The position numbers and the translations under genes were made by a program. A stretch of DNA of 64,000 nt from Eretmocerus hayati. Taxonomy: Eukaryota; Arthropoda; Insecta; Hymenoptera; Aphelinidae. Below the pieces are notes generated by a model that did no database searches, was not told the origin of the DNA, and worked only from the letters and a program-made list of their open reading frames with translations. Below are positions 46,097-57,449 of this stretch, in pieces; within the stretch, counting starts at the first letter, position 1, and each line of letters opens with the position of its first letter. The stretch is from positions 28,222,405-28,286,404 of the forward strand of contig CM056743.1 of assembly GCA_029851415.1 (NCBI GenBank), written 5' to 3'.

Positions 46097-49000
46097 TACG
46101 GCAGCTTGTATGTGACAGGGTGCGGGATGGCGCTGGCACGGGCCAGAACTGACGTTCTCCGCGGCCGCCAGCGCGCAAGCGTGCTAAAGGCTGTTTTCCA
46201 CTATTTTTTCTTTATATCGAAAAAAATACAGCTTGTAGCATGAAACTCGTCGTCTGCTCTGCTCTAAGTGAGCATGAGGGAGAATTATGAATGTGGATGT
46301 GTAGACTCTCATAATAATTATCAATAATTATTCTGCAGACCAGCAGCTGTTCAATTGTCTCGATTTCTTGCCTTGAGAATTAGTTTCGCTTGGTTGAATT
46401 ATTTTAGATTATGGACCGTTCGTAGATACTCAAGTTTCTTTATCCAACTACTGGTATGCCCTACCGTATTGTCCCTTGCGTTGTCGGCTTACTTTAGCCT
46501 CCTGAATATTCAGGTAACTCGGCCAATTATCGAGCTAATTTCAATATCTAAAAACTGATCTGAGCTAAATCTTTTTTAAACAACACTTGCGAGACAAACT
46601 GCCTTCAAATTACGAGACAGGAGACCTTGAAAATTTCGGATGTAGCTTATACGCAAACCTGCCGTCTTTCCTCGAGTACTCATTCGGTCCGATCAGTTAA
46701 GACAGTAATAATTTTTCAACTTTAAGGCAAGAATTTCGGAAGGGTTTTAAAGTTTACCGAACAAATGCATGCATTTGTAATGCATCGGTTCGTTCCCACC
46801 TCGTCATGATTTTTTCATTCGCAAATTGTCACTGTGGCATTAATGAGAAGCACCTTGTTGGCGCGGCCCTGTTAGATTTCTGTGCACTCATGAACGAAAA
46901 TTCAGTTTCTCTTGAAATTGAAAAGTAAGATCCAGGGGCGTCAAAACAGGTATGGAGGTTGATGCGAATTTGTCCACCAGTTGACCCGGTAAGCCACTAT
47001 GAGTTCAAACTGACACGATTTATAATACGATGCAAAAAATGATTGCGGAATCCGCTCTCGTTACCTGCCGATGATCCAAAAATTGCAAATCATGAAAATC
47101 TTCCTCTGTTATTCGCATCCAACCAACAACCATTTAAATTTTCATTGTCAATATTTATTGTCAAATTACATCGCTCATCAATAAAACTAAAATTCTCAAG
47201 CACAAAAATTAAAGGCTCAACATCTACAAAATATTTTTTTTTCTTATCATTTCTATCTAGTTATTCTCGATATTCACTCGCAAATTCCGGATTTTACAGT
47301 TGATGTTATAAATATATCCCAAGTCGATTGTATCAAAATTTAAAATAGATCAGCGGAAGTGCGCGCAAGTTTCCGAATGGCCTAGAAATGAAGATAAAAA
47401 TCATTATCACAGCAAAGTGGGAATAATCCAAAATCCGTATAAACCAATTTCTTCAAAATGATGACAAAGTACGTGGAAACAATGTAGAACAATCAATCTC
47501 ACGATGCTTATTGGATGCCAGAGCTTTAAAGCTCCAAATTTGGCAATCTTTATTTGAAAATAATCTTTAATTCTTGGTATTTGGTTTGATATTCAAAAGA
47601 GAAATCTCAATATGTGAAGTTGAGGATTGACTGAGTGCATCACTAAATGACTAGAAGCAGCTCCTGAGAATTTCATACATATTATTATAAATGTTCTCGA
47701 GATCTGGGAAAGGATAGCCAAACAGAAATGAGAAAAACAATTCTTGTTACAAATGTTCCGAAGGTCATCACAAATAGGTGGATATAATATGGCTCAAAGA
47801 GAACTGGGCTCATACCGCGAGGATGTTGAACAACGTCAAATAATCTCAAAGAGTGTCCACGAATTTTTTAGTGACATAAAAAGGAAAATGAAAAAATTTA
47901 TTTGAGAACAATGAAACGACAATCAAAATCCCGATTTAATCAATCTCTTGAATATAATCGAGGATTATTTGGGAAAGAGTATTTTAAAATCCAGATTGAA
48001 AGTCTTGTCGATTCGAAGCTTTGCCCGAGCCGAGCTTGTGATGGCGAGCGAAATTACGAATTCTCAATACTGCATGTGTTCACTTACCATCACACTGTGA
48101 ATTTTACCATCACACTGTGAATTATTATGATATTCAATTAATGATCGTGACGTTAACGGAGATTGGTTCATCAGAAGAGTCAAGGCCAACATAGGCCAGG
48201 TGATGGACTGAATCCGTTCTGCAGTTTGTTGCATCAAATCGATTCGTAGCGATGTGCTCATTTACGTTTCAAAAATCGTATCATTCATCGAAATGTGTCT
48301 AAATCACACAAACAGAAACAGAATATGATTTTCTATGTTATGCATTCCACCAGCAAGCACAAGTTTGCACCAACTTGGTTAGGTACAGAAATTCTAAAAA
48401 GTGATTTATATACTTTTTGTATAAAATAATATTTAAAAAAATCCTTATTCCGAAATTGTGTTCCAAAAAAACTCAATATTCCTGTATTTTTTATAATTAC
48501 TCGATGACTATGCGCATTGCATTCAACGCTGTGTGGCTTCCGTGTAGCTCGTACCGACACGCAAATAGATTTTAAAAAACTCCAATTCTCCTCATAAGAA
48601 CTCTTCCTCCACGGTTTCGTGATCTGATGATTTATTTTGCTGCAATTCATACAATAATATATCTCACTGAGAGTCCACATCACCAGGTGTACTACGTTGC
48701 GTGATCCGTGTGGTGATCTGGACTCCAAGTGTGATGAATTATTATATGAATTGTAAAACAACAAATTATCGGATCTCAAAACTGTAAAGGAGGAGTTTTT
48801 ATTAGGAGAATTGGAATTTTTTAAATCTACTTGCGTGTAGCTACGAGCTGCAGGGAAGCCACACAGTGTTGAAAGCAATGCGCATAGTTATCGATTAATT
48901 ATATAAAATACAGGAATAAGGAGTTTTTTTGGAACGGGTTTTAGGAAAAAGATGTTTTTTTTTTCATCGAAATCACTCTTTAGAACTTCTATACCTGACA

Positions 49001-49975
49001 AAGTTGGTGCCAACTGAGACTTGCTATCCGACTCCATGACGTGGTTTATCCAGCTCTGCAATAAGAGGTACTTCTATAATGGGGAATACTCATTGGAACG
49101 AATCCAGAAATGCTCAAGGGTATTTTGAAATTACGGGGAGGCTGCGGCAAAATCGTGAAACCGCGATTCTGATGAAGAAATGAGTAACAACTTCATTCTT
49201 GTAGGTACGTTGTAGAGCGCATGAAATTATATTTACAAATTTTTGAAAAAAATTCAAGCCAGTCAAAGATTACGCAGCCCATATCAAGTGAGGCAATTAT
49301 TTGATCAAAGTTTCAATAGTGAAAGACTGGGCATCTGATGAAAGGTAACCATGTCCTAAAATCAACTTGATGACTGCTGACTATATCAAGGTATAATTAT
49401 AATTGGTTCAGTTTTTCCAAAATCTATCTATCTTTGGAAGGAAAAAAATCGAACGAAGTATGTGCAGTGGCAGTTTGTCTCGCGAGTGTTGTTTAAAAAA
49501 GATTTAGCTCAGACCAGTTCTTAGATATTGAAATTAGCTCGATAATTGGCCGAGGTACCTGAATATTGAGGAGGCTAAGGTAAGCCGACAACGCAAGGGA
49601 CAATACGGTAGGGCATACCTGTAGTTGCGTAAAGAAACTTGAGTATCTACGAACGGTCCATAATCTAAAATAATTCAACCAAGCGAAACTAATTCTCAAG
49701 GCAAGAAATCGAGACAATTGAACAGCTGCTGGTCTGCAGAATAATTATTGATAATTATTATGAGAGTCTACACATCCACATTCATAATTCTCCCTCATGC
49801 TCACTTAGAGCAGAGCAGACGACGAGTTTCATGCTACAAGCTGTATTTTTTTCGATATAAAGAAAAAATAGTGGAAAACAGCCTTTAGCACGCTTGCGCG
49901 CTGGCGGCCGCGGAGAACGTCAGTTCTGGCCCGTGCCAGCGCCATCCCGCACCCTGTCACATACAAGCTGCCGTA
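46097..49975. mobile_element. 3.9-kb element with 507-bp inverted ends and 6-bp target duplication
   Basis: The ends are TACGGCAGCTTGTATGTGAC and its complement, with arms 46097-46603 and 49469-49975. GCCGGC flanks both sides (46091-46096 and 49976-49981), and the uninterrupted GCCGGC site survives in the right arm of the host element (near 53468). The 2.9-kb interior has no transposase that I can recognise and contains another palindrome at 48353-49025. The rest of the interior (46604-48352 and 49026-49468) is AT-rich with no gene. Confidence 0.88.
48353..49025. mobile_element. palindromic element nested inside the 3.9-kb element
   Basis: Arms of about 310-335 bases pair 48353-48686 with 48711-49025, with many small differences between arms. 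The outer word AGCAAG...GCACCAACTT is shared by both ends. It is non-coding. Confidence 0.75.
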
Positions 49976-49983
49976 GCCGGCGC

Positions 49984-50848
49984 GTTTGCCCCTGAAAAAT
50001 CGACGCAACGCCCGCGTTCGAACCATGAGAGAAGAAAAAGGCAAGCAGTCCCTCGCCACTATGGTCGGCAGTGTGACATGACTCGATGAAATGATCTGAA
50101 ATTTTACACACACATAGTTGAAGAACATTGCTTCGTTGTAGTGGAAGATTTGGGATGAAAAACAATTCCAAAAGAATTAGAAAAATCATAAAACTTTCCG
50201 ACGTTTTTGCGGATTTCGATGCCGAGATGAGCGCCGCCAGCATGATTTTCGAGATGCGAGGAAGTTTTTCAGTTTTGACCCACTATAAAACTCAAAGCGA
50301 GAAAGTTGTTCGAAAGGGTCTAAAGGATGTTAATCTTCAAGATTCAGACCAAATGATGCAATAGGGAAAAAGTTCTAAGAGTTTTATTGAGATTATTGTT
50401 TAGCACCGCGTCGTTTACTCGACGGCCGCAAGTAGATTTATATACAAAAGGTACTCTAACTTTTTTCTTATCGCATCATTTGATCTGAATCTTGAAGAAT
50501 AACATCCTTTAGACCCTTTCGAACAACTTTCTCGCTTTGAGTTTTATAGTGGGTCAAAACTGAAAAACTTCCTCGCATCTCGAAAATCATGCTGGCGGCG
50601 CTCATCTCGGCATCGAAACCCGCAAAAACGTCGGGAAATTTTATGATTTTTCTAATTCTTTTGGAATTGTTTTTCATCCCAAATCTTCCACTACATCGAA
50701 GCAATGTTCTTCAACTATGCGTGTGTAAAATTTCAGATCATTTCATCGAGTCATATCACAGTGCCGACCATAGTGGCGAGGCACGGCTTGCCTTTTTCTT
50801 TTCTCATGGTTCGAACGCGGGCGTTGCGTCGATTTTTCAGGGGCAAAC
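49984..50848. mobile_element. 865-bp foldback element
   Basis: The ends are GTTTGCCCCTGAAAAATCG and its complement; the arms run to about 50372 and from about 50460. The corresponding site in the right arm of the host element reads GCGCGTTTGTACCG, keeping GTTT that matches the element's own end. Each arm has the same 78-codon frame, which I regard as chance within a repeat. Confidence 0.82.
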
Positions 50849-53562
50849 GTACCGAAGCTTGTAGGGGCCGCTGTTCGCGGTTCTGCGGGCAAGGCAGATC
50901 GCGCCCCGCATCGATGCGATTTTCGGGTCCCGCGCCTCGCGTGCGAGCTGCGGTAAAAAATCCCGCACATGTTGCGCGGAGAGTTCTATTTCGTTGAAAA
51001 ATTCCTGAAATCGTCTGAAAATAGTATCGGGCAGGTCTACACGCACCATTTTTATGTGATCTGAAGTAACTTGGATGTATATGTTGCAGAGACTCAGATA
51101 ATTAGCGTTCAAGAGCGATATAGACGATCTCGTAGCAGACGGACGTTTTTTTCTTGTGGTCGAGCCTTTTTCAATTTCTTTGCTTTCAGAATATTGGATC
51201 AGTCAGTGACATACATTTTACATGCACACATATAAACTAACTTATTGTAGGTGATAATATTATAAAATACAAATTTTAAAAATTTCACCATCTCAAAAAA
51301 TCATGATGCATGGGATCGAAGGATGCATTTTTGTTTAAGGATCACACACTCTCATATTTTTGGCTCTGTCTGCTTTTTCTCTATGGAAGTTTCTAACTGA
51401 CAAGTTCCCAACTCAACACCGTGTCCTTGATGTGCTTGTAGACTCATCAGATGAGTGAATCCTATCACGTTGAAATAAAAAACCAATGAAGTTCACACAT
51501 GAACTCGATTCTTGACGAAAAGGTCACACTCTATTTCCAGATTCCTGGTTCACTATCGGAATACCATGGACAAGATGACATCATACAGGTTTTGGAGTTG
51601 CTGGCTTCTCTCAATATCTAAGAAGATGCAATCCATGGGCTATGGTATGGTGTTTTCCATCACCTGGAGTACATATACGTTATTCAACCCCAAACTCATG
51701 TGGAGCATTCACAGTCCCAAATATATACAGCAAGAGGGACCGATTAGCTAATATCCAGAATTTCAATACCAAGACAGGTATATTCCTTGATTGATAATTC
51801 TAAGTGCTCAGATATACGGTATTGCTTTCATGTAACTTTGAACTAATCTCCTTCATGAGTGTTTTTCAGCTCTTGAATTGAGATCATCTTACATACAGCC
51901 AAGGTGGAACGTTCCCTGGGAATTCAACCGTAGAATGTCTGTAATTTCAGGTCTGGTCAGTTCTAAAACTATCATTGAAAGTATGCTCTAGATCACCACA
52001 CCAGTCTGTACTGATTTAGTGAACTTGTGTTGGTTCCTTGGCGCAATTGTTGCCATACTCACTCCGCAAACTTGGATTCTAAAAATATATAATGGCAATA
52101 GCAATCTGCTATAAGAGATAATACTTCACTCAATCATTCATGTCAATTTCCAGTCTATTGACCTTGTCAAAAACTAGCTTTTGAACTCCCCAAAGAGCTA
52201 TGTGATCTTCTGCTATAGTTCAGATAGGTCAGTTTATGGTTACAGTTTACAGAGTAGGTATGGCAACAATCATGCCAAGCAATCAATGCAAGTTTGCAAA
52301 ATCAGTACAGACTGGTGTGGTGATCTAGAGCATACTTTCAATGACAGTTTTAGAACTGACCAGACCTGAAATTACTGACATTCTACGGGTGAATTCCCAG
52401 GGAACGTTCCACCTTGGCTGTATGTAAGATGATCTCAATTCAAGAGCTGAAAAACACTCATGAAGGAGATTAGTTCAAAGTTACATGAAAGCAATACCGT
52501 ATATCTGAGCACTTAGAATTATCAATCAAGGAATATACCTGTCTTGGTATTGAAATTCTGGATATTAGCTAATCGGTCCCTCTTGCTGTATATATTTGGG
52601 ACTGTGAATGCTCCACATGAGTTTGGGGTTGAATAACGTATATGTACTCCAGGTGATGGAAAACACCATACCATAGCCCATGGATTGCATCTTCTTAGAT
52701 ATTGAGAGAAGCCAGCAACTCCAAAACCTGTATGATGTCATCTTGTCCATGGTATTCCGATAGTGAACCAGGAATCTGGAAATAGAGTGTGACCTTTTCG
52801 TCAAGAATCGAGTTCATGTGTGAACTTCATTGGCTTTTTATTTCAACGTGATAGGATTCACTCATCTGATGAGTCTACAAGCACATCAAGGACACGGTGT
52901 TGAGTTGGGAACTTGTCAGTTAGAAACTTTCATAGAAAAAAAGCAGACAGAGCCAAAAATATGAGAGTGTGTGATCCTTGAAAAAAAATGCATCCTTCGA
53001 TCCCATGCATCATGATTTTTTGAGATGGTGAAATTTTTAAAATTTGTATTTGATAATATTATCACCTACAATAAGTTAGTTTATATGTGTGCATGTAAAA
53101 TGTATGTCACTGACTGATCCAATATTCTGAAAGCAAAGAAATTGAAAAAGGCTCGACCACAAGAAAAAAACGTCCGTCTGCTACGAGATCGTCTATATCG
53201 CTCTTGAACGCTAATTATCTGAGTCTCTGCAACAAATACATCCAAGTTACTCAGATCACATAAAAACGGTGCGTGTAGACCTGCCCGATACTATTTTCAG
53301 ACGATTTCAGGAATTTTTCAACGAAATAGAACTCTCCGCGCAACATGTGCGGGATTTTTTACCGCAGCTCGCACGCGAGGTGCGGGACCCGAAAATCGCA
53401 TCGATGCGGGGCGCGATCTGCCTTGCCCGCAGAACCGCGAACAGCGGCCCCTACAAGCTTCGGTACAAACGCGCCGGCTCATCTCAGGCGAGCGCCCGAG
53501 AATTTGAGTTTGTTGACAATCTCGTTCTTCCGACGCGGCGCCCCGACTGCACCGGCGCGTTC
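50849..53562. repeat. inner arms of the ancestral long-TIR element
   Basis: Left arm 50849-52072 and right arm 52240-53562 are nearly identical reverse complements around a loop of about 170 bases. A GC-rich outer segment with CGCGAACAGC- and GCATCGATGCG-type words gives way to AT-rich inner DNA. A 79-codon frame is identical in both arms but shows no domain. Confidence 0.85.
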
Positions 53563-54331
53563 TTCTTTGCGTGCACGGGTTTTGTTACCGATAATTGTAG
53601 ACGTTGAAAACGAATAAACAGTATGTGCAAATGATCATTATTCACGTATTTTTTCACGTAGAATCCGATTAGAAGAACGGTTTTTTCATAAATATAATAT
53701 AATGTCGAAATTTTATGATTTTTCGCAAAGAATACGGAACAAATTGGTCTCGTTATAAAATTTATAACTAGAGATGGCTTGATATCATTGCCTAGATTAT
53801 ATTCGGAGACGAAAAAGCGTCATGAAAATATTCCGTAACAATTCATTTCCGAAAACAAACGTCACTGTGTACATTCGGGAGGATGACTGGTTGTCATAAT
53901 TCCCTATGATTAATATTTTTATGAATAAGCAATTATGATCATTACTTCGTATCTTTCGTTAGCCGAGCGGTAGAGGCTCCGGCTTCTACCCGATAGGTTC
54001 GGGTTCGATTCCCACAGAATCCTTTTTTTTTCCGATACACTTCCGATTGCAGGTGAATTTTATTTTCTGAATGCGAAAAAAATTTGCACTGAGATGGTCA
54101 ATGTGTTCCTCGATGATCAAATCGGAATAGGCGTCATGAAACTGAATGACTGGTGCGAACCACAAAAATTGAGATAAAATATGCTTGCTTGGAAGCCTGG
54201 ATTGGATCAACATTTGCATCCTGGTTTAAGTATGAACTTTTTATAAACTTTCCGCTTTGCAAATGTATTGTAAATGTCGTTGATAAGACGTACATGTAGT
54301 AAAATCAAACAAAATATTGGAATTCAAAAAA
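53563..54331. other. intergenic DNA with a tRNA-like sequence at 53952-54021
   Basis: TAGCCGAGCGGTAGAGGC (A-box, from 53960) and GGTTCGATTCC (B-box, 54002-54012) are followed by a T-rich stretch that could act as a Pol III terminator. The acceptor stem does not pair, so a SINE-like or decayed tRNA is more likely than a working gene. No protein gene was seen. Confidence 0.5.
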
Positions 54332-54916
54332 TTATGCATAGATGATCGTGATGAAACTAACTTTTCTTCCGTCCGACGCGAAATCCAATACGATTCTCAT
54401 AATAATTGTCAAATTTCCATCAACCAAACACTTTGCTAACTTATTTCTGGAAATATTTGTCAACGGTGGTTTTCCAAACGATGGACAAGGTTCATTTGGT
54501 TTCGAATCCACGAGTTCTCTTGAAATTTTTATGTAGGGTGGGTTTTTGAACGTAGATTGACCACCTAATTTCAAATTCACAAACTCGCCATTTTTATCAA
54601 GTAAATCCATGATCAAATGAACTTCTTCAGTTTGGAAACGATAAGTGTGATAGGCTCTCATGAGCATAGCAAAACCTCCTACATCACTCAATGGATAAAA
54701 CTCAATAATCCAACGACAATCATGACCTTCATAATGAGTAATAAAATCGGGAGACATAATGACCTTCATTCTATTTATTTTCAGGACTTTTGCGCAATTC
54801 CGTTTGACCCATCTGTATTCGTATTCCGTCAGATTGATTTTTGTTTCACCACTAAATTTACTGATGGCATGCCTTGAAGATAATAATTCTTTCAGTTCAG
54901 GTTGCTTTCCGGCCAT
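54332..54916 (-). CDS. MATH-domain-only protein (truncated MATH-BTB paralogue)
   Basis: A 194-residue frame starts MAGKQPEL and shares FSGETKINLTEYEY, HDCRWIIEFYPL and LMDLLDKNGEFV-like blocks with the MATH half of the gene at 62508-63575. It stops before any BTB domain, and none was found downstream to 53600. Near residue 135-160 it has about 22 extra residues relative to its paralogue, where a PP-x-x-x-IS block is repeated. It could be a dominant-negative MATH adaptor without Cullin-3 binding, or a truncated pseudogene with an intact frame. The sequence cannot decide. Confidence 0.72.
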   Translation of the reverse strand: MAGKQPELKELLSSRHAISKFSGETKINLTEYEYRWVKRNCAKVLKINRMKVIMSPDFITHYEGHDCRWIIEFYPLSDVGGFAMLMRAYHTYRFQTEEVHLIMDLLDKNGEFVNLKLGGQSTFKNPPYIKISRELVDSKPNEPCPSFGKPPLTNISRNKLAKCLVDGNLTIIMRIVLDFASDGRKVSFITIIYA

Positions 54917-55431
54917 GGTATTATCGTAACTTGGGCTCTACTACTCCTATAAAAGGTGTACAGATATGGTCAAAATACGCAAGGCCATTGCTTTTCTCGT
55001 TCGTATTCATAATTAGAGATCGAAATCAGACGTACCAGAAAAATTGAAGATATTCTTGATCCGAGATGATGAATGAAACTATAACCCATGGCCTGACTGA
55101 AAATAATGCGTCAGTGGTCATGGATTCTGAACAAACACTTGATCACAATATGAGAATTATTTTAATATTGGAGCTCATTGAGCAGCAAACAGCCCTGGTA
55201 TTTTTTCGATGCCAGTCCATCAGTCTTGTAAGCGACTGTATGGATTATTCATCACGACTGAGATGGTGGGAGACAGTAAGACTGGTATAAAATACCTACT
55301 ATACTTGCCTGCATACATTTATGGTATGTTATCACATGATTTCTTTGACTGAGTTCGGTCCGCGAGCTTTATTTTTGCAAGTTTCGCTGGTAAGAACTGT
55401 ATCAAGTTACATCAATGCATTCGTGAACAAT
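54917..55431. other. intergenic, no gene recognised
   Basis: Nothing beyond short unsupported frames was seen. Confidence 0.4.
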
Positions 55432-57303
55432 GCAAGTTCAGCTTCTAACAAAGCAACACGGTGCTCTAGTAGAAATGAGTTTAACCCAAAGGTGCTTGCC
55501 CTTCAGAATTTCTTTTTTACGCTTAAAATACATGATACATGTGACATTTTCCTGCAACAACGAAAACCGTAACCGCTCCTGTTTCCGAAAAAAGTCCATT
55601 TTAAGATTCTTCTATGAAAAAATGAATTTTTACGAGATAGACATTCGTCTCAAGGAAACAGCGGTCGTAGAATTTCATCCACCCTCAATCTTTTCACATG
55701 AAAGACCTCATAGATCCATCAAATACCACTTCTAGAATTGAATTCATCGGGAAATGCGTCATGAGGTGATTTTGGAGGGAAAATAAGTTAGTCCACCACG
55801 ATGATGAGAAATGGCCACACTCTACATCGGTATAAGGACCAAAACACTATAAATGGAATGGAAATTGATAATTTATGAATAAATAGGGCTTCTTATTATA
55901 AATAATAATAAGAATAGATAGGCTCATACACTAAGTGCGTGCATGTGCTTGTCGCACACGCACACATGTATGCCCTCCGCTCGATTTTTTTTCTGTCTCG
56001 TCAAAAGTCCAAAGTTATTCGATTCCTTCTAAATCTAATTCGTACCATATCAAAGTAGACTGGTTCCTCTACAACATGAGCCAGGTCGCTTCGCAAAAGA
56101 ATGAAAATTGTGAAAATGGCAGTGCACCAAACATCGCTATGTCGACGGCTCCATTTAAACGAATTTTAACCGCGCCGAGCGCTTTTCGCGCTCTTTCCGA
56201 CTGGGGTTTTCATTTCCCAGGAAACTCGTGGGGACCTTTTTTGAGGGAAATTCCACGATCTACAACTTTGATCCGATGAAGCTTTCCCGGGAAATGCATA
56301 TAACTCGAGATATTTGCCGAAAACCTCAATTTTGCACACAAATTTGTTAATAACAAAAAAGTTACCAAAATTCGGAAAAGCGACCTCGAAAAATTGACTC
56401 AGCGCATCAAAACACGTAGGAAAACGTGAAGATTTTCCGGGGGAAATGAAGTGGCCACGGGAGCATCGGTGGGCGCCCAGACTATACATTGTTACTCGAT
56501 CTGGTTGACGTATATCAAGAACGACGAGTTGATCCATTTTGGAATTGAAATTGTTCTGCTGTAGAGAACTCCTGTAGATTCCTCATACCTGCTATTTTGG
56601 TCCAATTCTGATGGGAATGATGCAAGAATCAACATGTTGAATGTGACTTTTGACTCAGATTATTCCCAAATTAGTTGGGTTTACCGGAAGGAATTACAGA
56701 ATTCGATTTCAACAACTTTAAGAGATCTTCCAGGGTGTATCCTCAAAAATGTCAATACGGCGTAACAGTTGAAGCACAGTCCAGAAATGATCGAAAAAAA
56801 TGATACCTTGCGTTGAATATTCCGTTCTCCCAATCCTTTTTCTAGGACAAGCTGTTTTTTTATGAGCTTATGGTCATTATCCATTCTATTTATAGTCTTT
56901 TGGTCTCTATGTCACATGCAGGGACGTAGAGTGTGGCCCCTTTCCTTCATCCCAGCGGACTAACTTATCTTCCCTTCAAAATCACCTCATGATGTATTTC
57001 CCTACGAATTCAATTCAAGAAGTGGTATTTGATGGATCTATGAGGTTTTTCATGTGAGAAGATTGAGGGTGGATGAAATTATATGACCCCTGTTCCCTTG
57101 AGACGAAGGTCGATCACGTAAAAATTCATTCATTCATAGAAAAATCTTAAAATGGACTCTTTTCGGAAACAGGAGCGGTTACGATCTTCGGTGTTGCGGG
57201 AAAATCTCACATTTATGTGTCTTTTGACTGTGTATAAAATGTCACCTTTGGGTTAAACTAATTTCTAGAGCACCGTGGCAAATTGAAGCTCTGTTCTTGC
57301 TTT
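55432..57303. mobile_element. 1.9-kb inverted-repeat element
   Basis: Arms 55432-55862 and 56880-57303 are reverse complements at moderate identity, sharing CACGGTGCTCTAG, TTTAACCCAAAGGTG, CACCTCATGA and AAGTGGTATTTGATGGATCTATGAGG. The 1-kb loop has overlapping short frames around 55935-56537 but no recognised domain. The ends are approximate and no target duplication was found. The arms are more diverged than in the other palindromes, so it is probably older. Confidence 0.75.
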
Positions 57304-57449
57304 CTGGGAGTCCTGGATGGCGCTGTGATCGCCCTATGAATGCGATCGGAGGTTATGAATCAATTTTTTGCCTCATAGTACACTATCGGTCAAAAATCTC
57401 AATACACCTGGAATTAAACTGTTGAACTTCAGAGCTGGATACCTCAGAG
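57304..57449. other. possible Tc1/mariner-type end fragment
   Basis: TACACTATCGGTCAAAAATCTCAATACACC at about 57380 resembles Tc1-like terminal repeats, which often read CACTnnCGGTCAAAAgT. It sits just before the edge of the segmental duplication. No partner end was found. Confidence 0.3.

Larger units (their letters stand above)
45308..53562. mobile_element. composite foldback: an ancestral long-TIR element invaded by three further palindromes
   Basis: The outer ends are GAACGCGCCGGTGCA and its complement. The right arm is continuous (52240-53562). The same sequence on the left is cut into pieces: 45308-45392, then from 46092, 49982 and 50849 onward to about 52072. Between the pieces sit three self-contained palindromes (45393-46082, 46097-49975, 49984-50848), two with clear target duplications. 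The original element was therefore about 2.8 kb with 1.3-kb arms; all the rest arrived later. Confidence 0.85.

Noticed and set aside
51512..51751. 79-codon frame identical in both arms (also 52565-52804)
   Set aside because: Its identity is explained by the palindrome; there is no domain, and no sign of coding beyond repetition.
43026..53562. A virus-derived or polinton-like element, suggested by long inverted ends and a 6-bp duplication
   Set aside because: No polymerase B, integrase, capsid or packaging ATPase frames are present in the interior.
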